Shown: positions 53,414-64,000 of the stretch, piece after piece
Numbering within the stretch: position 1 is the stretch's first letter
How the letters are laid out: every line of letters begins with the position of its first letter
From: Siphonodentalium dalli
Lineage: Eukaryota > Mollusca > Scaphopoda > Gadilida > Siphonodentaliidae
DNA: 64,000 bases
NCBI GenBank assembly: GCA_032622095.1
Contig: CP136069.1
Location: forward strand, 183,633,122 to 183,697,121
Reading direction: 5' to 3'
Made by a program: the position numbers and the translations under genes
Notes under the pieces: generated by a model
Seen by the model: only the letters and a program-made list of their open reading frames with translations
Databases searched by the model: none
Told to the model about the DNA's origin: nothing

Positions 53414-53908
53414 TAAGCCTGCAAATAGTGTGTTTGTCATTTGCAGAGTGAGGTCCCCAGAGGGTGAATTTAGTGATGTTACAGTGGGCTAGCATCACCC
53501 TGAATTCACCCTCTGTGGAGCTCATTCTGCTTAGGGCTCATCTTCTGGGAAGTATCTAGTCTCAAATTAACATTGATTTTAGTTACATTTTCCCTTCTGG
53601 GAAGTTGCCATATCTCCTCATTTGCAGAAGATAAATGAATAATCGAGGTGACTATAATGGGTGAACAACACAGACTTCAGCTGGGGAACTTGAATCTGAT
53701 CGTAGGTCTCCCATGACAGTTGGGCTTAAGCAGAATGAGGTCCCCTGTTCTATTATATAGTAGTCCTTGGTCTACAGTAAATGAAAGAATTGTTCAAAGG
53801 GAAATTGAATTTCGTGATGCTAGCCCGCTGTTTGGGATAGCATCACTAAATTCACCCTCTGGGGACCTACCTCATACTGCAATTTTCAGACACTATATCC
53901 AGGCTAAG
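53414..53908. mobile_element. Family E element, long form
   Basis: AAGCCTGCAAATAGTGTG to GACACTATATCCAGGCT. Palindromes at about 53445-53529 and 53730-53875; a ~50-bp insertion (CTGTTCTATTATATAGTAGT) interrupts the second. Confidence 0.75.
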
Positions 53909-54118
53909 TTTCTGGCATTTTAATTGCTCTAATTTCATAGTTCATTAATACTCATCATCATGTATTCAAAACTGGATATATTCATGATAAACATGCTTGT
54001 TTTTTTTTCCGCCATTTCATCACCTGTTTTTGTATTCACGAAAAATTATTTTCTGACCTTTAGATTAGATGAATGAACTGAAGCTGTCTATTTCTGGGTT
54101 TAGAATGGAATTTCGTGC

Positions 54119-55115
54119 TTAAAGGGGGACTGTACACTAAATCCAATCATTTATGGGACCATCTCCTTTTATACTCAACAGAATATATGCAACAAATGAA
54201 TGAGAGCTATGGATTATTGCAAAAATACATTTGTGTGCTCTATGAACGATGCAAACAACATGGTAATTATAAGGAAAATGAATTTATCATATGACTCAAT
54301 CATTATTTACATTGGAAAGTATGTCATAAATCAATCTCATATGAACTACTAGTTCATATCACCTTCCGATAATTTGATTGGTTTGTTGACAAAAAGTGTG
54401 TTTTGATTGGCTGAATGGCAGCCGGGGCAGAGCCGTATCTCTAACTAAATGCAGGTAAAATTCGTGCACGTCAATCAACGCGATGCCGAAATTCTCGCAA
54501 TTATAATCTTGAAATATATAGTTTTGGACATTGTTATACAATAAATAGAATATGTAATTCGTATTTATCTAATAAACATACGATATAATGTCACAAACTG
54601 AGAACAGAATAGCGCACTATATCTTCGCGTGCATATTATTTCTGCTAGTTCACCAGGTGTAATTGGGCTTCCGGTGCAATGAAGTGACGTCACATTAACC
54701 TTTTGCTGCCGATGTCATATAGCTATTTAGTGATTTGTGTGCGTTTTGGACATCATAATCAATTTATAGGTGTCATATGATAAATAGAATATGTAATTCG
54801 TGTTTCTCTCATATGATATTTATGAAACTCGTCACAAATATTCAGTTTTCTCTCGCCGGAGGCTCGAGAAAAATGAAAATTCTTAGACTCGTTTCATAAA
54901 TATCATATGAGAGAAACACTCATTTCATATCTTCTATTTATGACTCCAGTCATAAATTCATTTTCATTATAAATACAACGTTCATAAAGTAAATGAGTGT
55001 ATTTTGCACTAATCCATGGCTCAAATTCATTCATTTGTTGTATATATTCTGTTGAGTATAAAAGGATATGGTCACATAAATAATGTCCAGATTTAGCTTA
55101 CAGTACCCTTTTAAA
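54119..55115. mobile_element. Family F MITE with a ~640-bp insertion
   Basis: TTAAAGGGGGACTGTACACT to TTACAGTACCCTTTTAAA. The GAATGAATTTGAGCC-type blocks flank an inserted segment at about 54305-54945. The insertion has its own inverted pair TCTCATATGATATTTATGAA/TTCATAAATATCATATGAGA (54811-54916) and a repeated ATAAATAGAATATGTAATTC. Confidence 0.7.
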
Positions 55116-55704
55116 TGAACCATTATGATAGCTTACATGCATGGGAAAATTGATCTCTGAAGTAATGTCTTATGCAATTAACTGTTGAAATTGTGCATAA
55201 TCTGCGCTACCCTCCAATGAAATTGAGGGAATCTCATCAATACTGAAACTTATTTTAAATCACATATATAGAGACGTACATCCAACAGGATTTTCATCTA
55301 TTTTTCAAAGAGCCTGATAAATGATTGCTCATAATTTAGTAATCCGCTCTCAGTTTCATTTGTGAAATAAAATAACACACTCATCATGAGAACCAATATT
55401 TGAACAAAGTGAAAAATAGATGGTGATCGTAATCAATTGGCACAATAAAATCAACTGGTAGAAAATCTATTCCGTGCATTGTTATTTGACTGATCGATAG
55501 CTACATGATATGGGGCCATCTTTATAAAAAAAAACCCACAATATTTCCACTGAATCACTGAATATTTTCCTGCATTATGTGGTAATCTCATTCCAGAAAT
55601 TACAGCTCCGAATAAATTATCTTTATTAGGAGCCCATAGTTCCGGAAAATTTTCCCAGTTCCTTCACACTGAAATGTAGATTTAGGTATGGGATGAAACA
55701 TAAT
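55116..55704. other. Downstream sequence, nothing recognised
   Basis: No exon or element assigned. Confidence 0.5.
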
Positions 55705-55954
55705 TTAACCTTCATGACGGGAGCTGCGCTGGTGCAGCTTTAAAGGTCCTCTGCCAGTGCATTCTCTTATATTTGTGAGTCTCTATTAGGGAGCCTCACA
55801 TATATGAGATAATCCACTGGCTTACAAGGTCAAGGTAAAGATTGTTAGGCCAATGCATTCTCTTATATATGCGAGGCTCCCTTTGGGAGACTAGCATATT
55901 TAAGAGAATGCATTGGTACAGGGTTCTCACAAAATTTATCAGGTTTTTGCAGTA
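55705..55954 (+). mobile_element. Family C MITE, right end decayed
   Basis: TTAACCTTCATGACGGGAGC at the left, two hairpins, right end GTTCTCACAAAATTTATCAG without TTAA. Confidence 0.8.
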
Positions 55955-56279
55955 ATGGGATAGCCTATTGGCCTAATATCTTTCTGATATCTTTTGAAAG
56001 TATCTTGCCACCTTTATTTTAGCAAATTATGGCATAGGTTCCTGGTCCGGAGTTACTTGATGGCAGCTAATTTATAAATAGAAATGTTCAGCTTGTAAGT
56101 TCATCAACATGACCTTATTGTGTGAACATCACTATAAATGATTCCTTAGTATTTCCCTGCATACTTACTGTTATTGTGTGAACATCACTATAAATGATTC
56201 CTTAGTGTTTCTAACTGCATGTCTTCTGCTTATAGTTTAGAACTGAATTGGAGATAGACTGCTTCTTGTAATGAGAGGG
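55955..56279. other. Sequence with a ~50-bp direct duplication
   Basis: TTATTGTGTGAACATCACTA and the following ATAAATGATTCCTTAGTTT-like stretch occur twice (about 56117 and 56171). Otherwise unassigned. Confidence 0.5.
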
Positions 56280-56677
56280 TTAACCCTTTACCCAACAGAA
56301 GGGCCCTGTGCCAATGCATTCTCTTATATATGCGAGTCGACCTTAGGTCGCCTCGCATATATAAGAGAATGCATTGGCTTAACACATTAAAAATTATAAA
56401 ATTGTTAAAGAATGTAAGAAAAAATGGTAAAAGTGTTAAAAAAAGATTTTTTTAGGCCAATGCATTCTCTTATATATGCGAGGCGACCTATGGTCGACTC
56501 GCATATATAAGAGAATGCATTGGCACAGGGCATAACTGTAACTATCACAATGTGGTCAAGGAGCCGGTTCCAATGATATCCATATTTGTATGGTTCTATT
56601 GAGACAGACCGAAGATATTTTAGGCTGTTGAAGCTTTATTTGGCCGGTTTTGGCCGTTTTGTTGGGTAAAGGGTTAA
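56280..56677 (+). mobile_element. Family A MITE, full length
   Basis: TTAACCCTTTACCCAACAGA to TTGTTGGGTAAAGGGTTAA, both hairpins and the complete right arm. Confidence 0.9.
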
Positions 56678-56689
56678 TGCTTCTTTATA

Positions 56690-56760
56690 CAGTGTTCTTT
56701 GAATCAGGGATTTGTCCAATGATTCTCACCAGAGTTATGGGACCTTTTTTATTTTATTAA
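56690..56760 (+). repeat. GTCCG-type dispersed repeat fragment
   Basis: CCAATGATTCTCACCAGAGT followed by TATGGGACCTTTTTT resembles the end of other copies. Confidence 0.4.
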
Positions 56761-56781
56761 AAAGTCACTCCGGGCATCTTC

Positions 56782-57272
56782 TTTAAAGGTACTCAATCCG
56801 AATTAACGCTCGCAAATTACTATTTCCTTGGCTTCTGGGGTAAAAAATATTTGATTCGAGTCAAGGAACCCACCCATCAAAGCTCAGAGTGATCAGATAT
56901 CGATGTTTGAAATCTATTGTTTTAATTTTTTGTGGCCCAGTAAACAGTTGACAGAGGAATTTCTCTGACCAAATTGCGGATGAAGATGGATAACTCTAAA
57001 ATTAAGTGATTAAGTGACTTTTTTGTGTCAGATATTTGACAAACTGGAAAATTTTTGTTAACCAAAATGTTGATAAATAACAGGTTTTGGGCAATTTTAT
57101 ACTATAGTTGACTGGTTAGCATTATTTTTGGGCAATTAATCGATTCTGATAACTGAAGCGGCATTTAAAAAAGTGTTGTTGTTGTTGGAATCTGATGATA
57201 TGGGGAGTCCCCATATCATCAGATTCCAACAACAACAACATCGACCATCGAATCGGATTGAGTACCTTTAAA
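56782..57272. mobile_element. MITE with TTTAAAGGTACTCAATCCG ends
   Basis: TTTAAAGGTACTCAATCCGA and TCGGATTGAGTACCTTTAAA are perfect inverted ends. A strong internal hairpin at about 57175-57240 pairs GTTGTTGTTGGAATCTGATG with its complement around ATGGGGAGTCCCCAT. Possibly related to family F by its TTTAAAGG start. Confidence 0.9.
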
Positions 57273-57376
57273 TTAAAGATATACACGCAGCTTATGTTTT
57301 CAAATACTTTTAGTTTGTAATGAATGTGAGAATTAGAATGTTATGTACAATTTATTACACACAGCGTCTCATTACT

Positions 57377-57628
57377 ATAACCCTTTCATGACGGGAGCGT
57401 CACTGGTGCAGCATTAACCACCCTGCCAGTGAATTCTCCTATATATCCGAGTCTCCCATAGGGAGCCTTGCATATATAAGAGTATGCACTGGCTTACAAG
57501 GTAAATATTATTAGGCCAATGTATTCTCTTATATATGCTAGGCTCCCTATGGGAGACTCGCATATATGAGGGAATGCATTGGCACAGGGCTTTCGCAAAA
57601 TATCTGGAAGCTTCAATCATGAAAAAAA
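57377..57628 (+). mobile_element. Family C MITE, ends eroded
   Basis: ATAACCCTTTCATGACGGGA at the left, two CTCCC hairpins, right end TTCAATCATGAAAAAAAAG. Confidence 0.8.
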
Positions 57629-58587
57629 AGTGCCCTCTAGATCTACTCATTAACCATATCAAACTCTTTCTATAATTATCCCTTCTGTCAATTATTCAGA
57701 TAACTGATAATGACCAACAAACCGGTTTATATATCTCTGACTCTATAACCTACTTGTATTTAAATTACTCAGTATTAATTTGTGTTCAATTTAAATTAAA
57801 TTTGCGTATTTCAAATTTGTGCAAACTCAAAAAAGACATGAAATTTTCAAGATCATTGTTCTCATTGGTGGGGGGGGGGGGGGGGTTACATCATCCTAGT
57901 TGGGGAAATCTGCAGTGGACAGTCCAGTAGCTTACCCTATAGCCCCCCCCCCCCCCCTGTCAGGTGGGGAGGGCAGTATTTGGATTATTTTTCACATTGA
58001 ATGTGTATAAATAATGATACATGTACTGCCCAAATTTGAATAAGAATAATTCTTTAACCCACTCATTGCTACATGTCTACATGAGCCCAGAGGTATATGT
58101 ACCATTGTGTAATGAGTGCGGAACTAATTCACAGAGCAGTGAAGAGGCTAGAAATGTTTTTTATTTCTGCCTCCCAACACTATGTTGTACATAATATGCA
58201 TCTTATGTTTTAAGCCTTTCCTTGTGATAATACTGACTGTGATACATTCTTACTTTGGCCTATATTCACTTGAATATATTTATTTAATGTTATATTATAT
58301 TTACAATGTTTATATTTCTTTGTCAATACCTATGTTTACAGCTGATCACTTTGTTAAATCTATGGAAATGAAAGACTGTTAATTTGTGAAATTCGTCAAA
58401 TTGGTATAATAAATTTTATACTCATCTCAGTATTTCACATTTTATGTGGGTCGCAGGCCTCTCCCAAGCTGAATAAAGGCAGCCTGTTCCAGTTATTGTT
58501 CCAATAAAATTGATAAATTCCTTGCTATTATGTCAATCACGCATCCACGTGAAGAGAAACTTCTTTTTGATAATTTTCATTGGTTTG
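57629..58587. other. AT-rich sequence with G and C homopolymers
   Basis: A G-run at about 57869-57886 and a C-run at about 57943-57957 lie ~60 bp apart and could pair. The rest is unassigned. Confidence 0.5.
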
Positions 58588-58662
58588 TCAGTTGAAATCA
58601 ACAATGCTGGCATCGTTCCATACACATGTGGAGCTGCTGTCCTTGCGCCTTTGTACTTTCTG
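58588..58662 (-). CDS. Weak candidate terminal exon on the minus strand
   Basis: On the minus strand an acceptor-like CTCTTCCAG (exon from 58662) precedes KVQRRKDSSSTCVWNDASIVDFN and TGA at 58590-58588. The frame is also open further upstream (LLLFGEIREVASQALSLFQ), so an earlier acceptor near 58676 or beyond is possible. Composition is more coding-like than the surroundings and GC content is higher. I do not recognise a family, and no further exon of such a gene was found before the window edge. Confidence 0.25.
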   Translation of the reverse strand, partial: QKVQRRKDSSSTCVWNDASIVDFN

Positions 58663-59064
58663 GAAGAGTGACAGTGCCTGACTGGCCACTTCGCGGATTT
58701 CGCCAAAGAGAAGCAAATAATGATTGATTACTGAATACTGATATAAATCTTCAAATTCATAATTTACTCAAGTCAAAAAATATAAGTAATAGCAGTGGTA
58801 ATAGTGGAGGATTCATATAAATGGTAATTGGTTTTGACTGATAACAATTCTGAATCATTCCATGAAATTTGGGTTCATGCACATTTGCTGAATTTTTCTC
58901 AAGGTGAAAATTCCACAATCATATATGAAACCTATTTAAGTTCTTAAGTAAGTGACTTGGAAGGATGAGGTTCAAGATAATTATGCTCCAAGTTGTGAAC
59001 GTCACGCCATGTTATAATCAGTCAACCACAGTAACTTATAAACACCTAAAAAAGTTTAAAACAT

Positions 59065-59600
59065 GTGGGGTAAAAGCATGGTTTACCAGGCTCTACTCTG
59101 GTAAAATGTGGTAAAGTCAGGTTTACAATAAAAAAAAACCTGGTAAAAGCACGATAAACCATGGTTTACTAGGGTCTACTCTGGTATAGTCAGGTTTACA
59201 ACGATATACTCTGGTACAAGCCATGTAAAAACCCATGTAAAAATGACATACCATTGTAAATTCAAAGTAAAGGCATGGTAAACTCAGGTTTACTATGATA
59301 TACTTTGGTAAAAGCCATGTAATATGGATATACCCTTGTACATTCCAAGTAAACCATGGTAAAGTCAGGTTAACAATGATATACTCTGGTAAAGCCATGC
59401 AAAAAGGACATACCCTTGTAAATTCCAAGTAAATCATGGTAAAGTCAGATTAACAATGATAAACTCTGGTAAAAGCCATGTACACCCATGTAAAAAGGCA
59501 TACCCTTGTCAAGTTCATGCAAGTAAAGGCATGGTGTATCCAACTTTAATCGTAAAATGCTGGTTAAACAGGACATTCATGTGTAAAACCCATGTAAATC
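59065..59600 (+). repeat. GGTAAA-rich tandem array
   Basis: Four to five units of 60-100 bp with GTCAGGTTTACAATGATATA, CTCTGGTAAAAGCCATGTAA and ACATACCCTTGTAAATTCCA. Confidence 0.85.
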
Positions 59601-60170
59601 AGAACATTAATGTAGTAATTAAATCACTTCTTCTGGAAAAACGCTCTTTAAATGTTTGTATTATTTTTTCATTTGAATACATCCGTTATTTTGTCAATAT
59701 AGATTTCTTCGAGGAAAAAAGTTACTTCAAAACGTGGCGCTATACAACCATGGTGCTTTTTATATGGGTTGGTTCCAGTCAGAGATGGATTTTGTGAATA
59801 ACTGAGTTATACATTCTCTAGTATTAATGTTATGGGCAGCTAATAACACATATCCTTTTATTTCTAATCAGGTGAGGTAATGCCAACAATAATATACAAG
59901 TGATAAAAAGTAAGGGGAATGATAGTATGAATCTTAGTCCTATTTCTAGCTTGAAACCTGGTATGTTATCTCTGTAGCAGTTCAGACTTACACTACCTTT
60001 CCTACAAAACGTATCATTTCAGTCAACCAGGGCCACTAATTTAGGTGGGTTTGGTTTTTGTATATTTAAGTTCAAAATGGAAATAACTCTGCAAGGAGGA
60101 TTCCAACCAATCTCAAAATTGTTGGTACATAAATGCCCATGTTGGTTAATGTTTTGTATGTAATACAGCA

Positions 60171-60365
60171 GGATTTACCAGAGTATAGTGTAAGTGGGGT
60201 ACACCATGTCCTTACTTGAAATTTACAAGGGTATGTCCTTTTTTACATGGACTTTACATGGCTTTTACCAGAGTATATCATTTTCTATCTGACTTTACCA
60301 TAGTTTACCGGAGTAGAGCCATGTAAACCATGGTTTACCTGGCTTTACCAGGGTAACATTACATG
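60171..60365 (-). repeat. GGTAAA-rich array, inverted copy
   Basis: Reverse-complement version of the 59065-59600 units: TTTACAAGGGTATGTCC, TACATGGCTTTTACCAGAGT, TTACCTGGCTTTACCAGGGT. Confidence 0.85.
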
Positions 60366-60465
60366 GATATGAGCGATAACTCTATTTCACAATAGCACAT
60401 ATATCAGCTGAGGTGTTTTCTGTCTCTTTTTATGAGAATAAAATCATATTTTGTTCGTTAATCAG

Positions 60466-60662
60466 TTGTACGATGTCATAATTAAAAGTAAACAGAATGG
60501 GACAAGAATATTCTTACAAATAAGTAGGCTAAATCCGGAAGAGTTTAACACCTTATGTAATCACATGTGTGATTCAAATATCCTCCAATCTGTTATCTCA
60601 AAGGTTAAGGGTTATGAAAGCACAATTCGGCGCTACCGACGTAACTTTACCCTAATATCGAG
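60466..60662 (+). CDS. Candidate internal coding exon, unrecognised
   Basis: A 197-nt open stretch lies between acceptor-like GTTAATCAG (ends 60465) and donor-like ATCGAG|GTAAAT (60662/60663). It enters in phase 0 and leaves in phase 2. The peptide is mixed and helical (LYDVIIKSKQNGTRIFLQ, then SRLNPEEFNTLCNHMCDSN, then a basic end GYESTIRRYRRNF). It stands out from neighbouring AT-rich translation by its balanced composition. I do not recognise a domain. It is flanked by GGTAAA-rich repeats on both sides, so it could belong to a repeat-borne gene. Confidence 0.3.
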
Positions 60663-60885
60663 GTAAATAACCCTGGTATAATTACTCTAGTAGAATTCCA
60701 CATGCATAATTAAATTCCGGTAAAATACCTTGGTGAAATACATGGGTGGAAACATTTTACTTTAGTGAAAATACATGGGTGGGTCTACCTGTGTGCGTAT
60801 AATATGGCGACCATTCACTACATGAATTTTACCGGAGTAAAATTACCTGGTTCCAACCACCCTGGTAGAATACCTCATAACACAA
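60663..60885. repeat. Related GGTAAAAT/GGTGAAAT repeats
   Basis: CGGTAAAATACCTTGGTGAA, two ATACATGGGTGG words and CCGGAGTAAAATTACCTGG resemble the arrays on the left but are shorter and diverged. Confidence 0.5.
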
Positions 60886-61446
60886 GAGTTTTTTTTAACC
60901 ATTGTTTATCAGTGTTTTTTTTTATAAGGATGGAGCTGAATTTTCGGCAAATTTCTGCGAATGCGTTTATTTAATAGACAAAAAAAAAGAACAGAGACTT
61001 GTTTGTCACCGGTGATCGAAGGTCAATCAGAAAAGTATATTTCTGGATCTGGTTAATACGTCCAAGTAACAAATTTGGTATGATAGGACGGGATAACGTT
61101 TTTATTCGGGTTTCTGAAGGATCAGCAGTAGCTCTATATCTCATTCTGACCTCCTAGCGACCCTTGACCCTGTGGATAAGGACGAGGAATTTTGCCGAAG
61201 AGCTCTATCGATGGATGTTTTGTCATATACACTGACCACACACCAGAGCATTTGAGACAAGAGTTCCAATCGATGTCACGTACAGGATAGAGTTACGCCG
61301 CTTCAAGTGGAACAAAGGAGTTTCCAGGTTGGTCTCCATACCTCCATTTTCGCCAAAAATACAAATTAATTAATAGTCTTTACTTTGGCGAAAAGTTTAG
61401 TCGGATACCGATAATAGAGACATTTATATATCACGTATTTATGCGT
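60886..61446. other. Sequence with no assigned gene
   Basis: Somewhat more GC-balanced than average. No exon with paired splice sites was found. Confidence 0.4.
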
Positions 61447-61703
61447 TTAACCCTTTCATACCGGGAGCTGCGCTGGTGCGTCACTAAAGACCCTGTGCCA
61501 TTGCATACTCGTATATATGCATAGGGATCGAGCATCGCATATATAAGATAATACATTGGTTCACAGGATCAAGGTGAACATTGCTAGGACAATGCATTCT
61601 TTTATATATGTGAGGCGCCCTATGGGATACTGGCATATATAAGAGAATGCATGGGCACTGGGTTTTCGCAAATTTCAAGAAGCTCCAGTCATGATAGGGT
61701 TAA
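61447..61703 (+). mobile_element. Family C MITE
   Basis: TTAACCCTTTCATACCGGGA to CAGTCATGATAGGGTTAA with two eroded hairpins. Confidence 0.85.
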
Positions 61704-63063
61704 ATCACGAGGCTGTTTAAAACCGGTAATTGTGTTCGATTCTGTCCCATCCCGGTCCGGTTCTCGTGTTCAAAATAGGTTGATAAATACGTTAAACCTT
61801 TTCTGCCACAAACAGAAAGATTTATTCAAGTCACAGAATTTAGAAACATCGGGTTTCCCTGTGAGTCTGGTTAAATTAAAGAGCTTTTGTCTCATTTAAA
61901 TTGTGTCTGGAACAAAACAGCTGGGAAATTGCTGTGACTTTGACGAGTTTTTTTTCTTCAGAGTATATATAAAGATTGTAGGTCGATACTTCGTGCATTC
62001 CTCGTCCAACATTATTACCTCCCCCTTGTCAGTTTGAAAGTCGACCAAGTTGAAATATAGTTGTCAAGAATCAGAGTTTCAACAGCAGCCTCTAAAGAAT
62101 AATTACTCTGAAATAAATAAGAGCAAACACTTATCCTAAAATTAAACCAATTATTTCTCACTTTGGTTACATTCTGAGTATGGCAATAGGTCGACAAGTA
62201 TACTATCAACTTATATCCGGACTATATATATCATTAAAGTGATGTGAAACAGTCCGATATGGTGATCAAATGGAAATGGAGAATAATCTTGCTCGAAGTA
62301 GTTATTTTTACAAATATTATATCCAAATTTACAACACATACCATCATTCTTATATGTTTATTAAATACAGAGACTCTCGATGGCGAAATCGTTTTCGTTA
62401 GTTTATCACCGATAGTTGCGTCCCGAATCGAGAAGTAAATATTTACAATTGAGCGTAGTTCAGGCGATGTTATTATGGAGTGGTCCAGCCGATTTGCTCG
62501 GGATTTTCTGCAATGTTAGTAGAATGCTACATTACTCCAGTTGGCATAATACCTGAATACTAACTTATCAATTTCACGCACCCCAACAAGTCCATAATAT
62601 GTCTTTAAATTACGTACCGAAGTGGCGTAAACTCATTGACTGTTTCAACTCTTTATCATATCAAGGCTGATCTAATAACGAACGCTCTGTATTTGTATTG
62701 TTACATAATGTAGAAATTAAGAGGACCGGTTACTCTTTTGTATGGGTATTCTCTATCATTTTCATATAAAGTTATTACGAGAAATGAATAAATGGGTTTA
62801 TTGCTAGCCAGGAACATATATACATACATAACAATACACCAACGTATATCGATACGCAGTAGGGGACATCAGCATACATACACAGTCATAATTATTTCAT
62901 ACCCACATCGAAAATCAATTGGGAATAAATCGGATCCCTCTGTGCAAACATGAGGTGGTTAAAGAGGCGCAATTATATATCTTTATTTATCCTCCATATA
63001 TAATAAAGACATAAGTATATAAATACATAACACAAATAATGCAAATACATATAAGAAACATCA
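61704..63063. other. Sequence with no assigned gene
   Basis: AT-rich and apparently single copy. Short open frames (61651-61899, 62244-62438) are not supported by splice sites or recognisable composition. Confidence 0.45.
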
Positions 63064-63190
63064 GAAGGGGGCGCCGTCCGTCCGTCCATCCGTCTGAATA
63101 TTTCAGTTTGTAACTTGGGTGGTAATTACCCGATTGTGTTGTCCTTTAATTGGCATGGTGACAGCACCACAGGTTGGTGGAAATTCAATT
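63064..63190 (+). repeat. GTCCG-type dispersed repeat fragment
   Basis: GGGGGCGCCGTCCGTCCGTC head followed by ATTTCAGTTTGTAACTTGGG and TTGTCCTTTAATTGGCATGG, which recur at 63430-63505. Confidence 0.65.
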
Positions 63191-63313
63191 CATTATTGTA
63201 AACTAATCGTCTAATTTGACATTTATGAGTACTATTGTCCTCATTTACAATTAAATAATAGCATAAATACATATCAAATACATATCAAATATGGAAAAAT
63301 CATAGGAAAGGAT

Positions 63314-63336
63314 ACACACGCACGCACGCACGCACA
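63314..63336. repeat. (ACGC)n microsatellite
   Basis: About five ACGC units. Confidence 0.85.
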
Positions 63337-63394
63337 ATGTTTTGAAATATACTGTTTATGGATCTGACCCATCTATGTTTGTTATGCCCCAACC

Positions 63395-64000
63395 CCCATA
63401 GGATGTGCAGGCATATAGTCGAGGGCTCCCACCGTCAGTCCGTCCGAACATTTCAGTTTGTAACGTGGGTGTTATTGATCGTATTTCGTTGTCCTTTTGG
63501 CATGGTGATAGTACAGGTTGGGGATAGTACAGGTTGGGGATAGTACAGGTTGGTGATAGTACAGGTTGGGGATAGTACAGGTTGGTGATAGTACGGATTG
63601 GGGATAGTACATGTTGGTGATAGTACAGGTTGGGGATAATACAGGTTGGTGATAGTACAGGTTGGTGATAGTACAGGTTGGGGATAGTACAGGTTGGTGA
63701 TAGTACAGGTTGGTGATAGTACAGGTTGGTGATAGGATACACTCATACTGCGCGTTTCGTCCATTAATGTTTACAAGAGTTACTGCCCTTGGTTTGTGAA
63801 ATTTATGTCTGCACGAATATATCCCCTTGTAACTTTGACAATAATCATCTGATTCAGTTGTGGTTTGGTGTGGTGATCGCACATCCGGGGGGGGGGGGAT
63901 ACCGACTTTCTACAGGTTTCGTTCATTCATTTTTACCAGAGTTACAACCCTTGTTCAACTTGTGAATTTCTTAATTTTGTATCTGTTTGCAAATTTGAAC
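63395..64000 (+). repeat. GTCCG-type dispersed repeat, runs off the window
   Basis: CCGTCAGTCCGTCCGAAC head, ATTTCAGTTTGTAACGTGGG, then the 16-bp array, TTTACAAGAGTTACTGCCCT, a poly-G at 63883-63898 and further ACCAGAGTTACAACCC units. Confidence 0.65.
63503..63735. repeat. 16-bp minisatellite, ~14 copies
   Basis: Units of GATAGTACAGGTTGGG alternating with GATAGTACAGGTTGGT. As 16 is not a multiple of three, every minus-strand frame gives the same repeating peptide, which explains the long overlapping frames here. Confidence 0.95.

Noticed and set aside
63356-63882. Three long overlapping minus-strand frames rich in Tyr, Pro and Thr
   Set aside because: They are produced by the 16-bp minisatellite, whose length is not a multiple of three, so all frames give the same repeating peptide.

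Overview
The window looks like a piece of an animal nuclear genome, most likely a marine mollusc and probably a bivalve. It is AT-rich, genes are sparse with long introns, and almost everything else is repeat. The GTCCGTCC-headed dispersed repeats (for example 13365-14140) are, from general experience, typical of bivalve assemblies. No species can be named from the sequence alone.

One protein-coding gene can be followed convincingly. It lies on the + strand and crosses most of the window: seven phase-compatible coding exons at 7511-8624, 17559-18045, 19552-19603, 27311-27436, 39078-39256, 45065-45163 and 52635-52799. Joined, they leave an open frame of 739 codons after one split codon and end at TGA 52797-52799. 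The last four exons encode a coiled coil with the layout I recall for the SPATA1 C-terminal family, so I call it a SPATA1-like gene. The first two exons add about 530 residues of charged, low-complexity, presumably disordered sequence. The 5' end, including the start codon, must lie upstream of the window. Optional pieces are a 21-nt microexon (32454-32474), a 57-nt cassette (38277-38333) and an alternative ending that reads through to TAA 39458-39460. Two weak exon candidates lie beyond the gene: 58588-58662 on the minus strand and 60466-60662 on the plus strand.

The rest is mostly small non-autonomous DNA transposons (MITEs). Four families have ends beginning TTAACCCTTT with TTAA at both ends, as in piggyBac-type transposition. 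I call them A (ends TTAACCCTTTACCCAACA), B (TTAACCCTTTGAGTGCCAGG), C (TTAACCCTTTCATGACTGGA) and I (ends related to TTAACCCTTTCTATACTGAA). A, B and C share an imperfect hairpin of about 68 bp built on CCAATGCATTCTCTTATATA. Family D is a fold-back palindrome of about 215 bp with TA target duplication (12 copies or remnants). Family E is a double-palindrome element of 250-500 bp with CAGAATGAGGTCCCCAGAGG arms. Family F is a fold-back element with TTTAAAGG ends. Single elements include a hAT-type MITE with an exact 8-bp duplication (12511-12887) and a TATA-flanked element nested in a family C copy (34404-34746).

Tandem arrays include a 3.4-kb intronic satellite of 40/43-bp monomers with local higher-order structure (22811-26290), a TGCGAGCT-rich array (37784-38108), inverted GGTAAA-rich arrays (59065-60365) and a 16-bp minisatellite (63503-63735). 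No rRNA, tRNA, CRISPR array, bacterial operon or viral gene was seen. The most useful observations are the shared hairpin with a conserved polarising mismatch, insertions with readable empty sites, and TTAA elements ending 26-70 bp upstream of three splice acceptors.
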